Positions 14,122-22,443 of a stretch of 58,467 nt of DNA are shown piece by piece. The translations under genes and the position numbers were made by a program. The first letter of the stretch is position 1. Each line of letters begins with the position of its first letter. The notes beneath the pieces were generated by a model, which had not been told where the DNA came from, made no database searches, and worked only from the letters and a program-made list of their open reading frames with translations. Source of the stretch: Eubacterium sp. CAG:180 (lineage in GTDB: Bacteria; Bacillota; Clostridia; Oscillospirales; Acutalibacteraceae); the NCBI GenBank assembly GCA_000432435.1, contig HF993122.1:1-58467 (forward strand), read 5' to 3'.

Positions 14122-16848
14122 TCAGTCGTCCTTGCCGCAGCAGTATTTGTACTTTTTACCGCTTCCGCATGGGCACGGGTCGTTTCTGCCGGGCTTTTTG
14201 GCTTTTTTGATCGGCTGCTTCTTTTCACTGCCGTCGGTAGCTCCGCTTGTGGAGGTAATCTTGCCCTGCTGCTCGCGCTTTGTGTCCGCTTCGGTGCGGA
14301 TTACAACCGTAAGAATGCCGGTGACCGTACCCTCGCGAATGGCATCGGTCATTTCCTCAAACATATCGTAGCTCTCCATACGGAATGCTACTATCGGGTT
14401 CTGCTGACCGTAGGAGCGAAGGTAAATACCGCGCTTTAATTCCTCCATTGCGTCGAGGTGATCCATCCAGTTGCGGTCTACGTTCTGAAGAAGTATTTTT
14501 CTCTCGAGCAGGCTCATAATCTCCGCTCCGTACTTCTGCTTGCGGTCGTTGTAAAGCTTTTCGGCTTTTGAGAGGAAGTATTTAAGATAATCGTCGGGGG
14601 TCTTGAGCTCGTCGAGCGAATCGGAACCTATAATCCAGCCGAGCTTTGTCTTCATACCGGCGAGGTTCCACTCGTTTTCGGGAAGTGACGACGGGCAGTA
14701 GAACTGAACCATACTGTCAAAGTAGTCGTTTATCATCTTCTGAATCGTTTCGTGAAGATCAGCTCCGTCGAGCACCTGATTGCGTTCGCTGTAAATCTTT
14801 TTACGCTGCTCGTTCATAACGTCGTCGAATTCGAGGACGTTGCGGCGAGTTGCAAAGTTGTTGGCCTCTACCTTTTTCTGAGCACTCTCAATTGATTTTG
14901 AAAGAATGCCGGCCTCTATCGGCATATCGCCGACTGCCTTGAAGTTGTTAAGAATGTTATAGAATCTGTCACCTGCAAAGAGTCTTAAAAGGTCGTCCTC
15001 GGCAGAGAGGAAGAACTGGCTGTGACCGGGGTCTCCCTGACGTCCCGAACGGCCGCGCAGCTGATTGTCGATTCGTCTCGACTCGTGGCGTTCCGTGCCT
15101 ATGATGTAAAGACCGCCTGCATTTCTAACCTTTGCGGCTTCGTCCTTGAGCTCTTCCTTGTGCTTGTTTTCAAGCTCACGGAATGTCTTTCTCGCTTCGA
15201 GAATCTCTTCGTCGGAAGTCTCTGCATAACCTGTTGCCTCGGCAATAAGCTCATCCGAATAGCCCTTTTTACGCATCTCGGCCTTTGCCATGTATTCGGG
15301 GTTTCCTCCGAGAATAATATCGGTACCGCGGCCTGCCATATTGGTGGCTATCGTCACGGCTCCGAATTTACCTGCCTGAGCTATGATTTCGGCTTCTTTT
15401 TCGTGGTACTTGGCGTTGAGTACCTCGTGCTTTATACCGCGCTTTTTGAGTGCCTTTGACAAAGCCTCGCTCTTTTCGATGCTTATCGTACCCACGAGCA
15501 CGGGCTGACCGTTTTCGTGGCATTCTATAATGCGGTCGATTATCGCATTGAATTTAGCCTGTTCCGTTTTGTAGAGAACGTCCGGGTCGTCGATTCTTAT
15601 CATCGGCTTGTTAGTCGGAATCGAAATGACATCGAGAGAGTAAATCTCCTGGAACTCGGTGCTCTCTGTCATGGCGGTACCGGTCATACCCGAAAGCTTG
15701 TCGTAAAGTCTGAAGTAATTTTGGAAGGTGATGGTGGCGAGCGTCTTAGACTCTCTCTCTACCTTAACGCCCTCCTTTGCCTCGATAGCCTGGTGCAGAC
15801 CCTCGCTGTAACGACGGCCGAGCATTATACGTCCGGTGAATTCGTCAACTATGAGAACTTCTCCGTCCTTTACAACGTAGTCAACGTCGCGTTTCATAAC
15901 GCCTATGGCCTTTATTGCCTGCTCTATGTGGTGGAGAACGGTTATGTTCTCGCTGTCCATAAGGTTTTCGAGGTTAAAATATGCCTCCGCCTTTGCAATA
16001 CCGGATTTTGTGAGCGTTGCGGTTTTCGCCTTTTCGTCAACTATGAAGTCGCCGTCCTCGGAAAGCTCCTCCTCGGCGTTCTGCTTTGAGTCGAGCTCCT
16101 TGACGGTAACCTTTTTAAGGGTTTTTGCGAAGCTGTCGGCAATTTTATAAAGGTCTGTCGACTTGTCGCCGACGCCTGATATGATAAGGGGTGTTCTCGC
16201 TTCATCGATAAGGATCGAGTCGACCTCGTCCACGATGGCAAACGAGTGACCGCGCTGAACTCTCTGCTCCGCATAGGCTATCATATTGTCTCGAAGATAG
16301 TCAAAGCCCATCTCATTGTTTGTGCCGTAGGTTATGTCGGCAGAGTATGCCGCCCTTCTCTCGTCGTTGTTGAGCTCGTGGACTATAAGTCCTACGGAAA
16401 GACCGAGGAAGCGGTAGAGCTTGCCCATCCACTCAGAGTCGCGGCGGGCGAGATAATCGTTGACGGTTACTATGTGAACGCCTTTTCCGGAAAGAGCGTT
16501 GAGGTAAGCGGGCAATGTTGCGACGAGGGTTTTGCCTTCGCCCGTTTTCATCTCGGCAATACGACCCTGGTGAAGTATGATACCGCCGATTATCTGAACC
16601 GGGAAGTGCTTCATATTGAGAACTCTTGATGAAGCCTCGCGGCATACCGCAAATGCTTCGGGGAGAATATCGTCGAGCGTTTCGCCGTTTTTAAGTCTTT
16701 CTTTGAACTCCGGAGTCTTCGCCTTCAGCTCCTCGTCGGAAAGGCGAGAATATTCGTCCTCATAGCTTAATACCTTTTTTTGAATGGGCATTACGCGTTT
16801 TACTTCTTTCGACGAATAATCTCCGAAAATTTTGGTTAACAGTGACAT
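14122..16848 (-). CDS. secA: Preprotein translocase ATPase SecA
   Basis: Motor ATPase of the Sec pathway. It has 908 residues, full length. Visible landmarks are MKTGEGKTLVATLPAYLNAL (Walker A, about residue 100), VNDYLARRDSEWM, DEVDSILIDEARTPLIISG (DEAD-type Walker B), GMTGTAMTE, TIATNMAGRGTDI, QLRGRSGRQGDPGHSQF, and a C-terminal zinc-binding SEC-C motif CPCGSGKKYKYCCG for SecB/ribosome contact. The ribosome site is GAAAGGAAA. It is a single gene between the GDPD gene and the divergent SCP2 operon. It is clearly housekeeping, with no sign of truncation. Confidence 0.98.
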   Translation of the reverse strand: MSLLTKIFGDYSSKEVKRVMPIQKKVLSYEDEYSRLSDEELKAKTPEFKERLKNGETLDDILPEAFAVCREASSRVLNMKHFPVQIIGGIILHQGRIAEMKTGEGKTLVATLPAYLNALSGKGVHIVTVNDYLARRDSEWMGKLYRFLGLSVGLIVHELNNDERRAAYSADITYGTNNEMGFDYLRDNMIAYAEQRVQRGHSFAIVDEVDSILIDEARTPLIISGVGDKSTDLYKIADSFAKTLKKVTVKELDSKQNAEEELSEDGDFIVDEKAKTATLTKSGIAKAEAYFNLENLMDSENITVLHHIEQAIKAIGVMKRDVDYVVKDGEVLIVDEFTGRIMLGRRYSEGLHQAIEAKEGVKVERESKTLATITFQNYFRLYDKLSGMTGTAMTESTEFQEIYSLDVISIPTNKPMIRIDDPDVLYKTEQAKFNAIIDRIIECHENGQPVLVGTISIEKSEALSKALKKRGIKHEVLNAKYHEKEAEIIAQAGKFGAVTIATNMAGRGTDIILGGNPEYMAKAEMRKKGYSDELIAEATGYAETSDEEILEARKTFRELENKHKEELKDEAAKVRNAGGLYIIGTERHESRRIDNQLRGRSGRQGDPGHSQFFLSAEDDLLRLFAGDRFYNILNNFKAVGDMPIEAGILSKSIESAQKKVEANNFATRRNVLEFDDVMNEQRKKIYSERNQVLDGADLHETIQKMINDYFDSMVQFYCPSSLPENEWNLAGMKTKLGWIIGSDSLDELKTPDDYLKYFLSKAEKLYNDRKQKYGAEIMSLLERKILLQNVDRNWMDHLDAMEELKRGIYLRSYGQQNPIVAFRMESYDMFEEMTDAIREGTVTGILTVVIRTEADTKREQQGKITSTSGATDGSEKKQPIKKAKKPGRNDPCPCGSGKKYKYCCGKDD

Positions 16849-16994
16849 TTATCGTGTTTCCTTTCGTAAAAAGAATGGAGTTTGCCGTATATGGGTTACA
16901 TTATACCATACATATTAAAAAAAATCATTAAAAATTTTTATAAAATTGCAAATGCTTTTTAAATAAAATTTATTGGGAAAGTGTTCGGTTTTCG

Positions 16995-17023
16995 TTGACT
17001 TTAGATAAAGATTTTGTTATTAT
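16995..17023 (+). promoter_or_regulatory. Promoter of the SCP2-aminotransferase-transketolase operon
   Basis: TTGACT (16995-17000), 17-base spacer, TATTAT (17018-17023), about 60 bases before the TTG start at 17085. The AT-rich stretch 16920-16990 between it and secA holds nothing else I can support. Confidence 0.65.
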
Positions 17024-17084
17024 TAAATGCATAGTTATATGCTATTTCGGTTTATTTATTAAAAGAAGCGAAGGAGGAATTAAA

Positions 17085-17846
17085 TTGACCGACACAAAAA
17101 CACTTGCATACATCAATATGTATGCCGTCCTCGGAACTCTCGAAAATCTCTGTGAGCTTGACGACAAGGCCAAGGAGATATTATCCGGACTTAAAAAGCC
17201 GGTATCCGTTTGTTTCGATGTTAAGCACGGACCGTCTGCAACAATTAAATTTACAAAGAGCGGCTGCCGTATGGAAGACGGAGTGAGAGATTGCGATATT
17301 TACATACCGCTTTCTTCCTGCGAAAAATTCAACGGCGTAATTGACGGAACCGTTACTCCTGTACCGCTTAAGGGTCTTACCAAGATAGGTTTCCTTCTCA
17401 AGACCTTTACGGCCCTTACCGACCGACTTTCAGAAGTAATGCAGCCGAGCGAAGAGGCTCTTAAGGACAGGGCGTTTTTTGAGCTTTCGACTAAGCTTAC
17501 ATTCTACACCATTTCCGTTGCGCTGTCTCAGATAGGCAATCAGGATAAAATCGGCCAGGCAAGCGCTTCTTATATGCTTGACGGCGATATAGCATTTTGC
17601 ATTAAAGACGGCCCTGCCGCAACAATTCGCGTTAAGGATCATCACCTTGTAACAATCAAGGAATATCCGAAAAAACCGAGAGCTATTATGCAGTTCGACA
17701 CCATTGACCTTGCTTACGATCTCTTCAACGGCAAAGTTAATTCTCTTGAATGTATAGGTAAGGGTACCGTTGAGATTCGCGGCATGCTTTCCATGGTAGA
17801 CAATATGAACAGAATACTCGACAGAGTAGCTCTGTATTTAGCATAA
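17085..17846 (+). CDS. SCP2-like sterol-carrier-fold protein A
   Basis: Start is TTG 17085, directly behind GAAGGAGGAA, giving 253 residues (MTDTKTLAYINMYAVLG). The sequence looks like two SCP2-type halves. Residues about 40-120 end with DCDIYIPLSSCEKFNGVIDG and a helix GLTKIGFLLKTFTALTDRLSEVM. Residues about 165-250 contain IKDGPAATIRVKD and PRAIMQFDTIDLAYDLFNGKV. GPSATIKF and GPAATIRV are the same element repeated in each half. SCP2 folds bind hydrophobic ligands. No signal peptide is seen, so it is cytosolic. It is first in an operon with a class III aminotransferase 14 bases later. A second, diverged two-domain SCP2-like protein closes the cluster at 21571. Exact function is unknown. Confidence 0.75.
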   Translation: MTDTKTLAYINMYAVLGTLENLCELDDKAKEILSGLKKPVSVCFDVKHGPSATIKFTKSGCRMEDGVRDCDIYIPLSSCEKFNGVIDGTVTPVPLKGLTKIGFLLKTFTALTDRLSEVMQPSEEALKDRAFFELSTKLTFYTISVALSQIGNQDKIGQASASYMLDGDIAFCIKDGPAATIRVKDHHLVTIKEYPKKPRAIMQFDTIDLAYDLFNGKVNSLECIGKGTVEIRGMLSMVDNMNRILDRVALYLA

Positions 17847-17860
17847 GGAGGGCGATAAAT

Positions 17861-19129
17861 ATGAGTAAATTCCCGGAATACAAACACACTAAGAGCCATG
17901 AATACTTTGACAGAGCCATTAAGGTAATACCCTCCGGTATTTACGGTCACCTCGGCCCCGCAGAGGGTCTTTGGGTTCCCGTTTCAAAATGGCCTTTCTA
18001 TTCCGAAAAAGCAAAGGGTACATATTTTTGGGACGTTGACGGCAACAAGTACATAGATTATATGTGCGCTTACGGCCCCAATGTGCTCGGCTATAACGAC
18101 CCCGATGTTGATGCTGCCGCTATGAAGCAGATGAAGCTCGGCAACTGCACAACCTCTCCGTCAAAGGTTATGGTTGAGTGTGCCGAAAATCTTGTAAATA
18201 CCGTAGCTTCCGCAGACTGGGCATTCTTTGCAAAGAACGGCTCCGACGTTACAACGCTTGCGGTTATGACCGCTCGTGCACACACCCACAAGAAAAAGAT
18301 GTTCTTCTTAAAGGGCTATTATCACGGCGACTTCCAGTGGGGTCAGAAAATAGACTACCCCGGCATACTTCCCGAAGAGGTTGCAAACAACGTTGTTGTT
18401 CCGTGGTTCGATCTTCAGGCTCTTGAGGACGCTTACAACGCTTGCGACGGCGACGTTGCAGGCCTCATAGCTCAGCCGTACGATCACGGCAACTTCTACG
18501 ACAACCGCTGCGCCTCCAAGGAGTATTGGCAGGCTGTTCGTAAGTTCTGCGACGATCACGGTATGGTTCTTATCTTCGACGATGTAAGAACGGGCTTCCG
18601 TCTTGATATAGCCGGCTCCGACCATTATTACGGAATCAAAGCCGACCTTATCTGCTTCTGCAAGGCTCTTGCAAACGGATACAATATGTCTGCTCTCTGC
18701 GGCGGCGAGCATATGAAAGCCACCGTTTCGGGCGTTACATACACAGGCTCTTACTGGATGAGCGCAATCCCCTTCGCCGCTTCCATAGCCTGCATCGACA
18801 AGATGAAAAAGCTTAACACACCCAAGATGTTCCGCGAAATGGGCACAAAGCTTACCGAGGGCTTTAAGGCTGCCGGTAAAGAGCACGGCTTTGACCTTGT
18901 GGTTACCGGTGAACCGGCACTCTTCTATCTTCGTATCGCAAACGATGACAGCCTTATGCTTCATCAGGAGTGGGTATCCGAGTGCGTAAGCCGCGGCCTG
19001 TTCCTCGCGTCACACCACAACCACTTTATGAATGCCGCCGTTACAGACGAGGACATCAAAAAGTCCATAGAGATAGCTGAGGACGCATTCTCGGTAGTTG
19101 AGAAAAATCACCCCGAGCTCAAGGGCTGA
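17861..19129 (+). CDS. Class III PLP aminotransferase, glutamate-1-semialdehyde aminomutase-like
   Basis: A 422-residue cytosolic PLP enzyme of fold type I. Features include GTYFWDVDGNKYIDYMCAYG (N-terminal), FFAKNGSDVTTLAVMTARAHT (cofactor phosphate/substrate region), LKGYYHGDFQW, the PLP-pyridine Asp in LIFDDVRTGFRLD, and the Schiff-base Lys in ICFCKALANGYNMSALCGG near residue 267. It resembles GSAM/HemL, but no other haem gene is nearby. Instead it sits between an SCP2-like protein and a split transketolase. It therefore more likely aminates, or shifts an amino group within, a hydroxy-ketone or aldehyde made by that transketolase. GAGGG behind the upstream stop is the ribosome site, so translation is coupled. 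Class assignment is firm, but the substrate is unknown. Confidence 0.85.
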   Translation: MSKFPEYKHTKSHEYFDRAIKVIPSGIYGHLGPAEGLWVPVSKWPFYSEKAKGTYFWDVDGNKYIDYMCAYGPNVLGYNDPDVDAAAMKQMKLGNCTTSPSKVMVECAENLVNTVASADWAFFAKNGSDVTTLAVMTARAHTHKKKMFFLKGYYHGDFQWGQKIDYPGILPEEVANNVVVPWFDLQALEDAYNACDGDVAGLIAQPYDHGNFYDNRCASKEYWQAVRKFCDDHGMVLIFDDVRTGFRLDIAGSDHYYGIKADLICFCKALANGYNMSALCGGEHMKATVSGVTYTGSYWMSAIPFAASIACIDKMKKLNTPKMFREMGTKLTEGFKAAGKEHGFDLVVTGEPALFYLRIANDDSLMLHQEWVSECVSRGLFLASHHNHFMNAAVTDEDIKKSIEIAEDAFSVVEKNHPELKG

Positions 19130-19209
19130 TTTAAAACACGGATTTAAGGCGGCTGTGCGTGGAGCGCGGCCGCCCGTAATACAAAACTTTACATTCAGGG
19201 AGGAAAATT

Positions 19210-20088
19210 ATGGAAAGAGCACCTTTGACCAAGGAGGAATGGCTCGCGCTTGAGAAAAAAGCCAATGATTTAAGGCATCTCTGTCTTCAGACCACGGTTT
19301 GGGCGGGAAGCGGTCATATTGGCGGCGGAATGAGCGTTATGGACATTCTTACCGTTATGTATCACAGATACCTTAACATTAAAAAGGAAGATCCGAAGTG
19401 GGAGGATCGCGACAGATTCATACTCAGTAAGGGTCACGCCGGCATAGCTTATGCACCCGTGCTTTGCGATTTCGGCTACAATGATCCCGAACAGCTCAAG
19501 ACCTTTAACCTTACAAATTCCAAGATGGGTATCCATCTTGACTCAAATAAGGTTGCGGGCGTTGACGCTTCCACCGGCTCTCTCGGCCACGGCATTCCGA
19601 TAGCGGCCGGCACTGCAATTGCCGCAAGAGTTCTCGGCAAGGACTACTACACCTACGTTGTAACAGGCGACGGTGAGCTTGACGAGGGTTCAAACTGGGA
19701 AGGCCTTATGACCATCCGTCATTACAATCTTACAAACTGCATCACGATTGTTGACCGTAACCATTGCATGATAGACGGCAACACCGAGGATGTTATGAAG
19801 CTCGAACCGCTTGCGGATAAATTCGTTGCATTCGGCTTCCATACAATCGTTTGCGAGGGCAACAACATCGTTTCTCTCTGCAAGGCTATTGATGAGGCAC
19901 ACAAGACCAAGGATAAGCCTACCGTTATAGTTGCCGATACCATTAAGGGCGTCGGAATTAAGCTTACAAGCGGTAACTACAAGTGGCATTACGGCGCCAT
20001 TGATGAAGAGATGGCAAAGGTTGCCGCAAAAGACCTTGATGAATACAGTGCTGAGCGTATAGCTCGCTGCGGAAAGGAGTTTGAATAA
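19210..20088 (+). CDS. Transketolase-like, N-terminal (TPP-binding) subunit
   Basis: First half of a split transketolase, 292 residues. It carries the diphosphate/Mg-binding domain: GSGHIGGGMSVMDILTVMYH (His for substrate), SKGHAGIAYAPVL, GSLGHGIPIAAGTAIAAR, and the TPP motif GDGELDEGSNWEGLM continuing to a NR/N (IVDRNHCMIDG). The partner encodes the pyrimidine domain, and its ATG overlaps this stop by one base (TAATG), so the pair forms an alpha2beta2-type enzyme. AGGGAGGAAAA is a strong ribosome site. Such split enzymes often serve pentose metabolism or specialised ketol transfers. Placement beside an aminotransferase and SCP2 proteins argues for a dedicated biosynthetic role (inference). 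Confidence 0.88.
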   Translation: MERAPLTKEEWLALEKKANDLRHLCLQTTVWAGSGHIGGGMSVMDILTVMYHRYLNIKKEDPKWEDRDRFILSKGHAGIAYAPVLCDFGYNDPEQLKTFNLTNSKMGIHLDSNKVAGVDASTGSLGHGIPIAAGTAIAARVLGKDYYTYVVTGDGELDEGSNWEGLMTIRHYNLTNCITIVDRNHCMIDGNTEDVMKLEPLADKFVAFGFHTIVCEGNNIVSLCKAIDEAHKTKDKPTVIVADTIKGVGIKLTSGNYKWHYGAIDEEMAKVAAKDLDEYSAERIARCGKEFE

Positions 20089-21098
20089 TGGCAGGCGGAT
20101 TTGTATATAACGTAATTGAGACTCCCGAGCTTTCCACCTCGGAGATTTACGGAAAAACCTTGGCGGACCTTGCCAAGGAGCATAAAGAAATAGTTGCGGT
20201 CACAGCTGACCTTGCAACCTCCACAAAGCTTCAGGACTTTACAAATGCGTGCCCCGACAGAGTTTTCAATGTCGGTATCGCAGAGCAGAATATGATCGGC
20301 GTAGCGGCAGGTATGGCAAGAGCGGGGCTCGTTCCCTTTGCTTCGACCTTCTCCGTGTTTGCTTCTCTTCGTGCGGCGGATCAGCTGCACACCGATATCT
20401 GCTATCAGAATGTCAACGCTAAAATCATAGCTACGCATTCCGGTACCTCTTTCGGTCAGGCGGGCTCTACTCACCACGCTATTGTTGACCTTGCGGTTAC
20501 AAGAGCTATGCCCAATCTCACCGTTATCTGCCCGGCAGACGGTTATGAGACGGCAAATGCGGTTCGCGCCGCTTATGAAAACTTCGGCCCGTATTACATC
20601 AGAATTAACCGCGGCTTTGACCGTGTTCTTTATGATAATGAGGATTACGGCTTTGAAGTAGGTAAGGCTGTTGAGGTTCATCCCGGCACCGACATTACCG
20701 TAATAGCCTGCGGCTCCTGTGTATTCCAGGCTCGTGAGGCTGCCAAATTCCTCGAGAGTGCAGACGGACTTAAGGTTCGCGTGCTCAATATGCACACCAT
20801 TAAGCCCATCGATAAAGAGGCTATCTTAAAGGCTGTTCAGGATACTCGCCGTATAATCACGGTTGAGGACCACAACATAATCGGCGGTCTCGGTTCTGCC
20901 GTTGCCGAGGTTGTTGTTGAATCCGGTAAGGGCTGCGCCTTCAAGAAGCTCGGTCACCCCGACAAGTTCGCTCCCATCGGTCTCCACGAGGACATTATGT
21001 CCATGGTCGGCATCGACGCCAACGGCATAATCGAGGCGGTTCGTGAGCTTATGCATAAGGACTTTGAGTTAGACGACAACTGGGACGATGAGGTCTGA
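20088..21098 (+). CDS. Transketolase-like, C-terminal (pyrimidine-binding) subunit
   Basis: Second half, 336 residues. It has the pyrimidine domain with the catalytic Glu in FNVGIAEQNMIGVAAGMARAGL (about residues 63-80), followed by FASFSVFASLRAADQLH-type helices, THSGTSFGQAGSTHHAIVDLAV, IRINRGFDRVLYD, and the C-terminal transketolase domain ending at EDHNIIGGLGSAVAEVV and GLHEDIMSMVGID. It overlaps the N-terminal subunit by one base. Together they equal the usual transketolase order of domains. The 3' flank holds three tandem structured repeats (21109-21425) before the second SCP2-like gene. Confidence 0.88.
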   Translation: MAGGFVYNVIETPELSTSEIYGKTLADLAKEHKEIVAVTADLATSTKLQDFTNACPDRVFNVGIAEQNMIGVAAGMARAGLVPFASTFSVFASLRAADQLHTDICYQNVNAKIIATHSGTSFGQAGSTHHAIVDLAVTRAMPNLTVICPADGYETANAVRAAYENFGPYYIRINRGFDRVLYDNEDYGFEVGKAVEVHPGTDITVIACGSCVFQAREAAKFLESADGLKVRVLNMHTIKPIDKEAILKAVQDTRRIITVEDHNIIGGLGSAVAEVVVESGKGCAFKKLGHPDKFAPIGLHEDIMSMVGIDANGIIEAVRELMHKDFELDDNWDDEV

Positions 21099-21108
21099 TT
21101 TTGTCTGA

Positions 21109-21425
21109 TATTCTTTGATAAAACGAATTAATTTTTTCCTTGCGTACCGTAGTACGCGGCGGTCAAACTTTAATCCGTTTTCTCTAAAGCCTATCAAACA
21201 AAATAAATTTAGCAAGGTATTCTTTGATAAAACGAATTAACCGATCTCTTTCGTGCCACAGTACGTGGCAGCGGAACTTTAATCCGTTTTCTCTAAAGCC
21301 TATCAAACAAAATAAATTTTGCAAGGTATTCTTTGATAAAACGAATTAATTTTTCCATTGCGTACCACAGTACACAGTACGCGGCAGCGGAGCTTTAATC
21401 CGTTTTCTCCAAAGTCTGTTAAACG
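21109..21425 (+). repeat. Three tandem ~109-bp structured repeat units (locus 1)
   Basis: Units start at 21109, 21218 and 21327 with TATTCTTTGATAAAACGAAT. Each unit ends its 3' arm with TTTAATCCGTTTTCTC, then, after a ~10-base bulge, TATCAAA (TGTTAAA in unit 3). TTTGATA, AAACG and ATTAA of the 5' arm pair with TATCAAA, CGTTT and TTAAT of the 3' arm. The apex differs in each copy but stays paired: GCGTAC/GTACGC, TGCCAC/GTGGCA and GCGTAC/GTACGC with a longer loop. Change in sequence with retained pairing suggests a selected RNA or DNA fold. The rest of this 472-base gap holds one more hairpin (CGGTATGCCG 21462-21471 with CGGCGTACCG 21487-21496) and no gene. Confidence 0.85.
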
Positions 21426-21570
21426 ATCGGAGATTGTTTAATACATCGCTTAAATTATTAACGGTATGCCGGTGCTTCTTCGGTTTCGGCGTACCGCTTC
21501 GGCGGAAAATTCGTTGTGATTTTTCGCGCTTTCGAGCAAATAAAATCCTCAAAAAAGGAGAGTGAAAAAT

Positions 21571-22377
21571 TTGCATACAAAAGAAGAATTATATTCAAAT
21601 AAAATATTCTTTAATGCAGCTTTACCGCTTGTTAAGGTAATTGCGAACGATGTACCCTCGCTTAAAAAGCAGTTTGCGCACGTTCATGCGATTATTCAGG
21701 TAAGCGCTAAGGACCCGGATGCTCCGGGCGGCAAGGTCGGCATGCACTTTGTCGTAAACAGTGATGAGTGGCTTGTTCATTTAAACAAGGTAGACCCCAA
21801 TCCTCACGTTGAGCTTGAATTTAAGAGCGTTGAGGCTATGAACGCATTCTTTAAGGGTAAGATGTCACCTGCGACTCTGCCTAAGATGAAAGGCGTCGTA
21901 ACACACTTTGGTGCGTTCAAGGCATTCTTAATGACGCTACTTAAAATGTCGTCGCTTCTCGGCGCAACCGAGGCTCCGAAGGACGAGGCAACAAAAGAGC
22001 TTATGGTTAAGTGCTTCTTCTATCTTTTGTCAAGCGGTATAAGCCAGCTCAACAAGATGGGTCACGAGGATATTCACGATTGGACCAGCAAGAGCCCCGA
22101 CCGTGTTTATGCATGGGCGGTTGACGGTTATCCGTCGGTTTCCGCATATCTTCGCATTAAAGCCGGCAAGTCAAGAGCAGGCAGAGGCGATTATAAGCGT
22201 GCTATGCCGTTCTTCACCTTGCGCTTTGACAACCTTGACAGTGCGCTCGGAATACTCCTCGGCACAGATGATATGCTTGAGGCGGTAAAGACGGGTCATC
22301 TTATCATGGACGGTGCTCCCGAATTCGGCGGCCAGATAGGTACATATATGCTTGAGGTTGCTGCTCTCGCAAAATAA
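21571..22377 (+). CDS. SCP2-like sterol-carrier-fold protein B
   Basis: A 268-residue cytosolic protein. TTG 21571 lies 10 bases after AAAAAAGGAG. A GTG at 21562 is too close to that site. It has two SCP2-type halves like protein A: the first with HFVVNSDEWLVHLNKV and HVELEFKSVEAMNAFFKGKM plus the helix FGAFKAFLMTLLKMSSLL, the second with VSAYLRIKAG, PFFTLRFDNLDSALGILLG and GAPEFGGQIGTYMLEVAAL. Similarity to protein A is in arrangement rather than close identity. Same-strand position and no terminator between tktC and the repeats suggest it belongs to the operon, or to a sub-operon set off by the repeats. It may bind a hydrophobic product of the neighbouring enzymes (inference). Confidence 0.75.
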   Translation: MHTKEELYSNKIFFNAALPLVKVIANDVPSLKKQFAHVHAIIQVSAKDPDAPGGKVGMHFVVNSDEWLVHLNKVDPNPHVELEFKSVEAMNAFFKGKMSPATLPKMKGVVTHFGAFKAFLMTLLKMSSLLGATEAPKDEATKELMVKCFFYLLSSGISQLNKMGHEDIHDWTSKSPDRVYAWAVDGYPSVSAYLRIKAGKSRAGRGDYKRAMPFFTLRFDNLDSALGILLGTDDMLEAVKTGHLIMDGAPEFGGQIGTYMLEVAALAK

Positions 22378-22390
22378 AAAAAGACTTTAT

Positions 22391-22426
22391 ATGCCCTCCG
22401 TGCTTCTCTCGGGGGGTATTATTTTT
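22391..22426 (+). terminator. Terminator of the SCP2/transketolase cluster
   Basis: ATGCCCTCCG pairs imperfectly with CGGGGGGTAT, then TATTTTT. It sits between the second SCP2 gene and the phosphoesterase. Confidence 0.65.
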
Positions 22427-22443
22427 GAACGGAGATGATATTT

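Noticed and set aside
16849..17084. Small RNA or gene in the secA-SCP2 gap
   Set aside because: The stretch is AT-rich and holds the promoter at 16995-17023 and a ribosome site, with no stable hairpin or convincing frame.
17861..19129. Haem biosynthesis hemL
   Set aside because: The aminotransferase is GSAM-like, but its neighbours are SCP2-like proteins and a transketolase, with no other haem gene, so the name was withheld.
20085..20092. Frameshift splitting one transketolase gene
   Set aside because: The two halves meet at TAATG with a proper start and stop and end at the natural domain boundary of two-subunit transketolases.
19989..20795. Long antisense open frame opposite the transketolase C-subunit
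   Set aside because: It has no ribosome site, no family match and mirrors the codon use of the well-supported sense gene. Similar antisense frames opposite secA (15517-16089) and the aminotransferase (18308-18964) were rejected for the same reason.
21109..21425. CRISPR array
   Set aside because: The repeats are ~109 bp, adjoin without unique 30-40 bp spacers, differ at their centre, and no cas gene is near.
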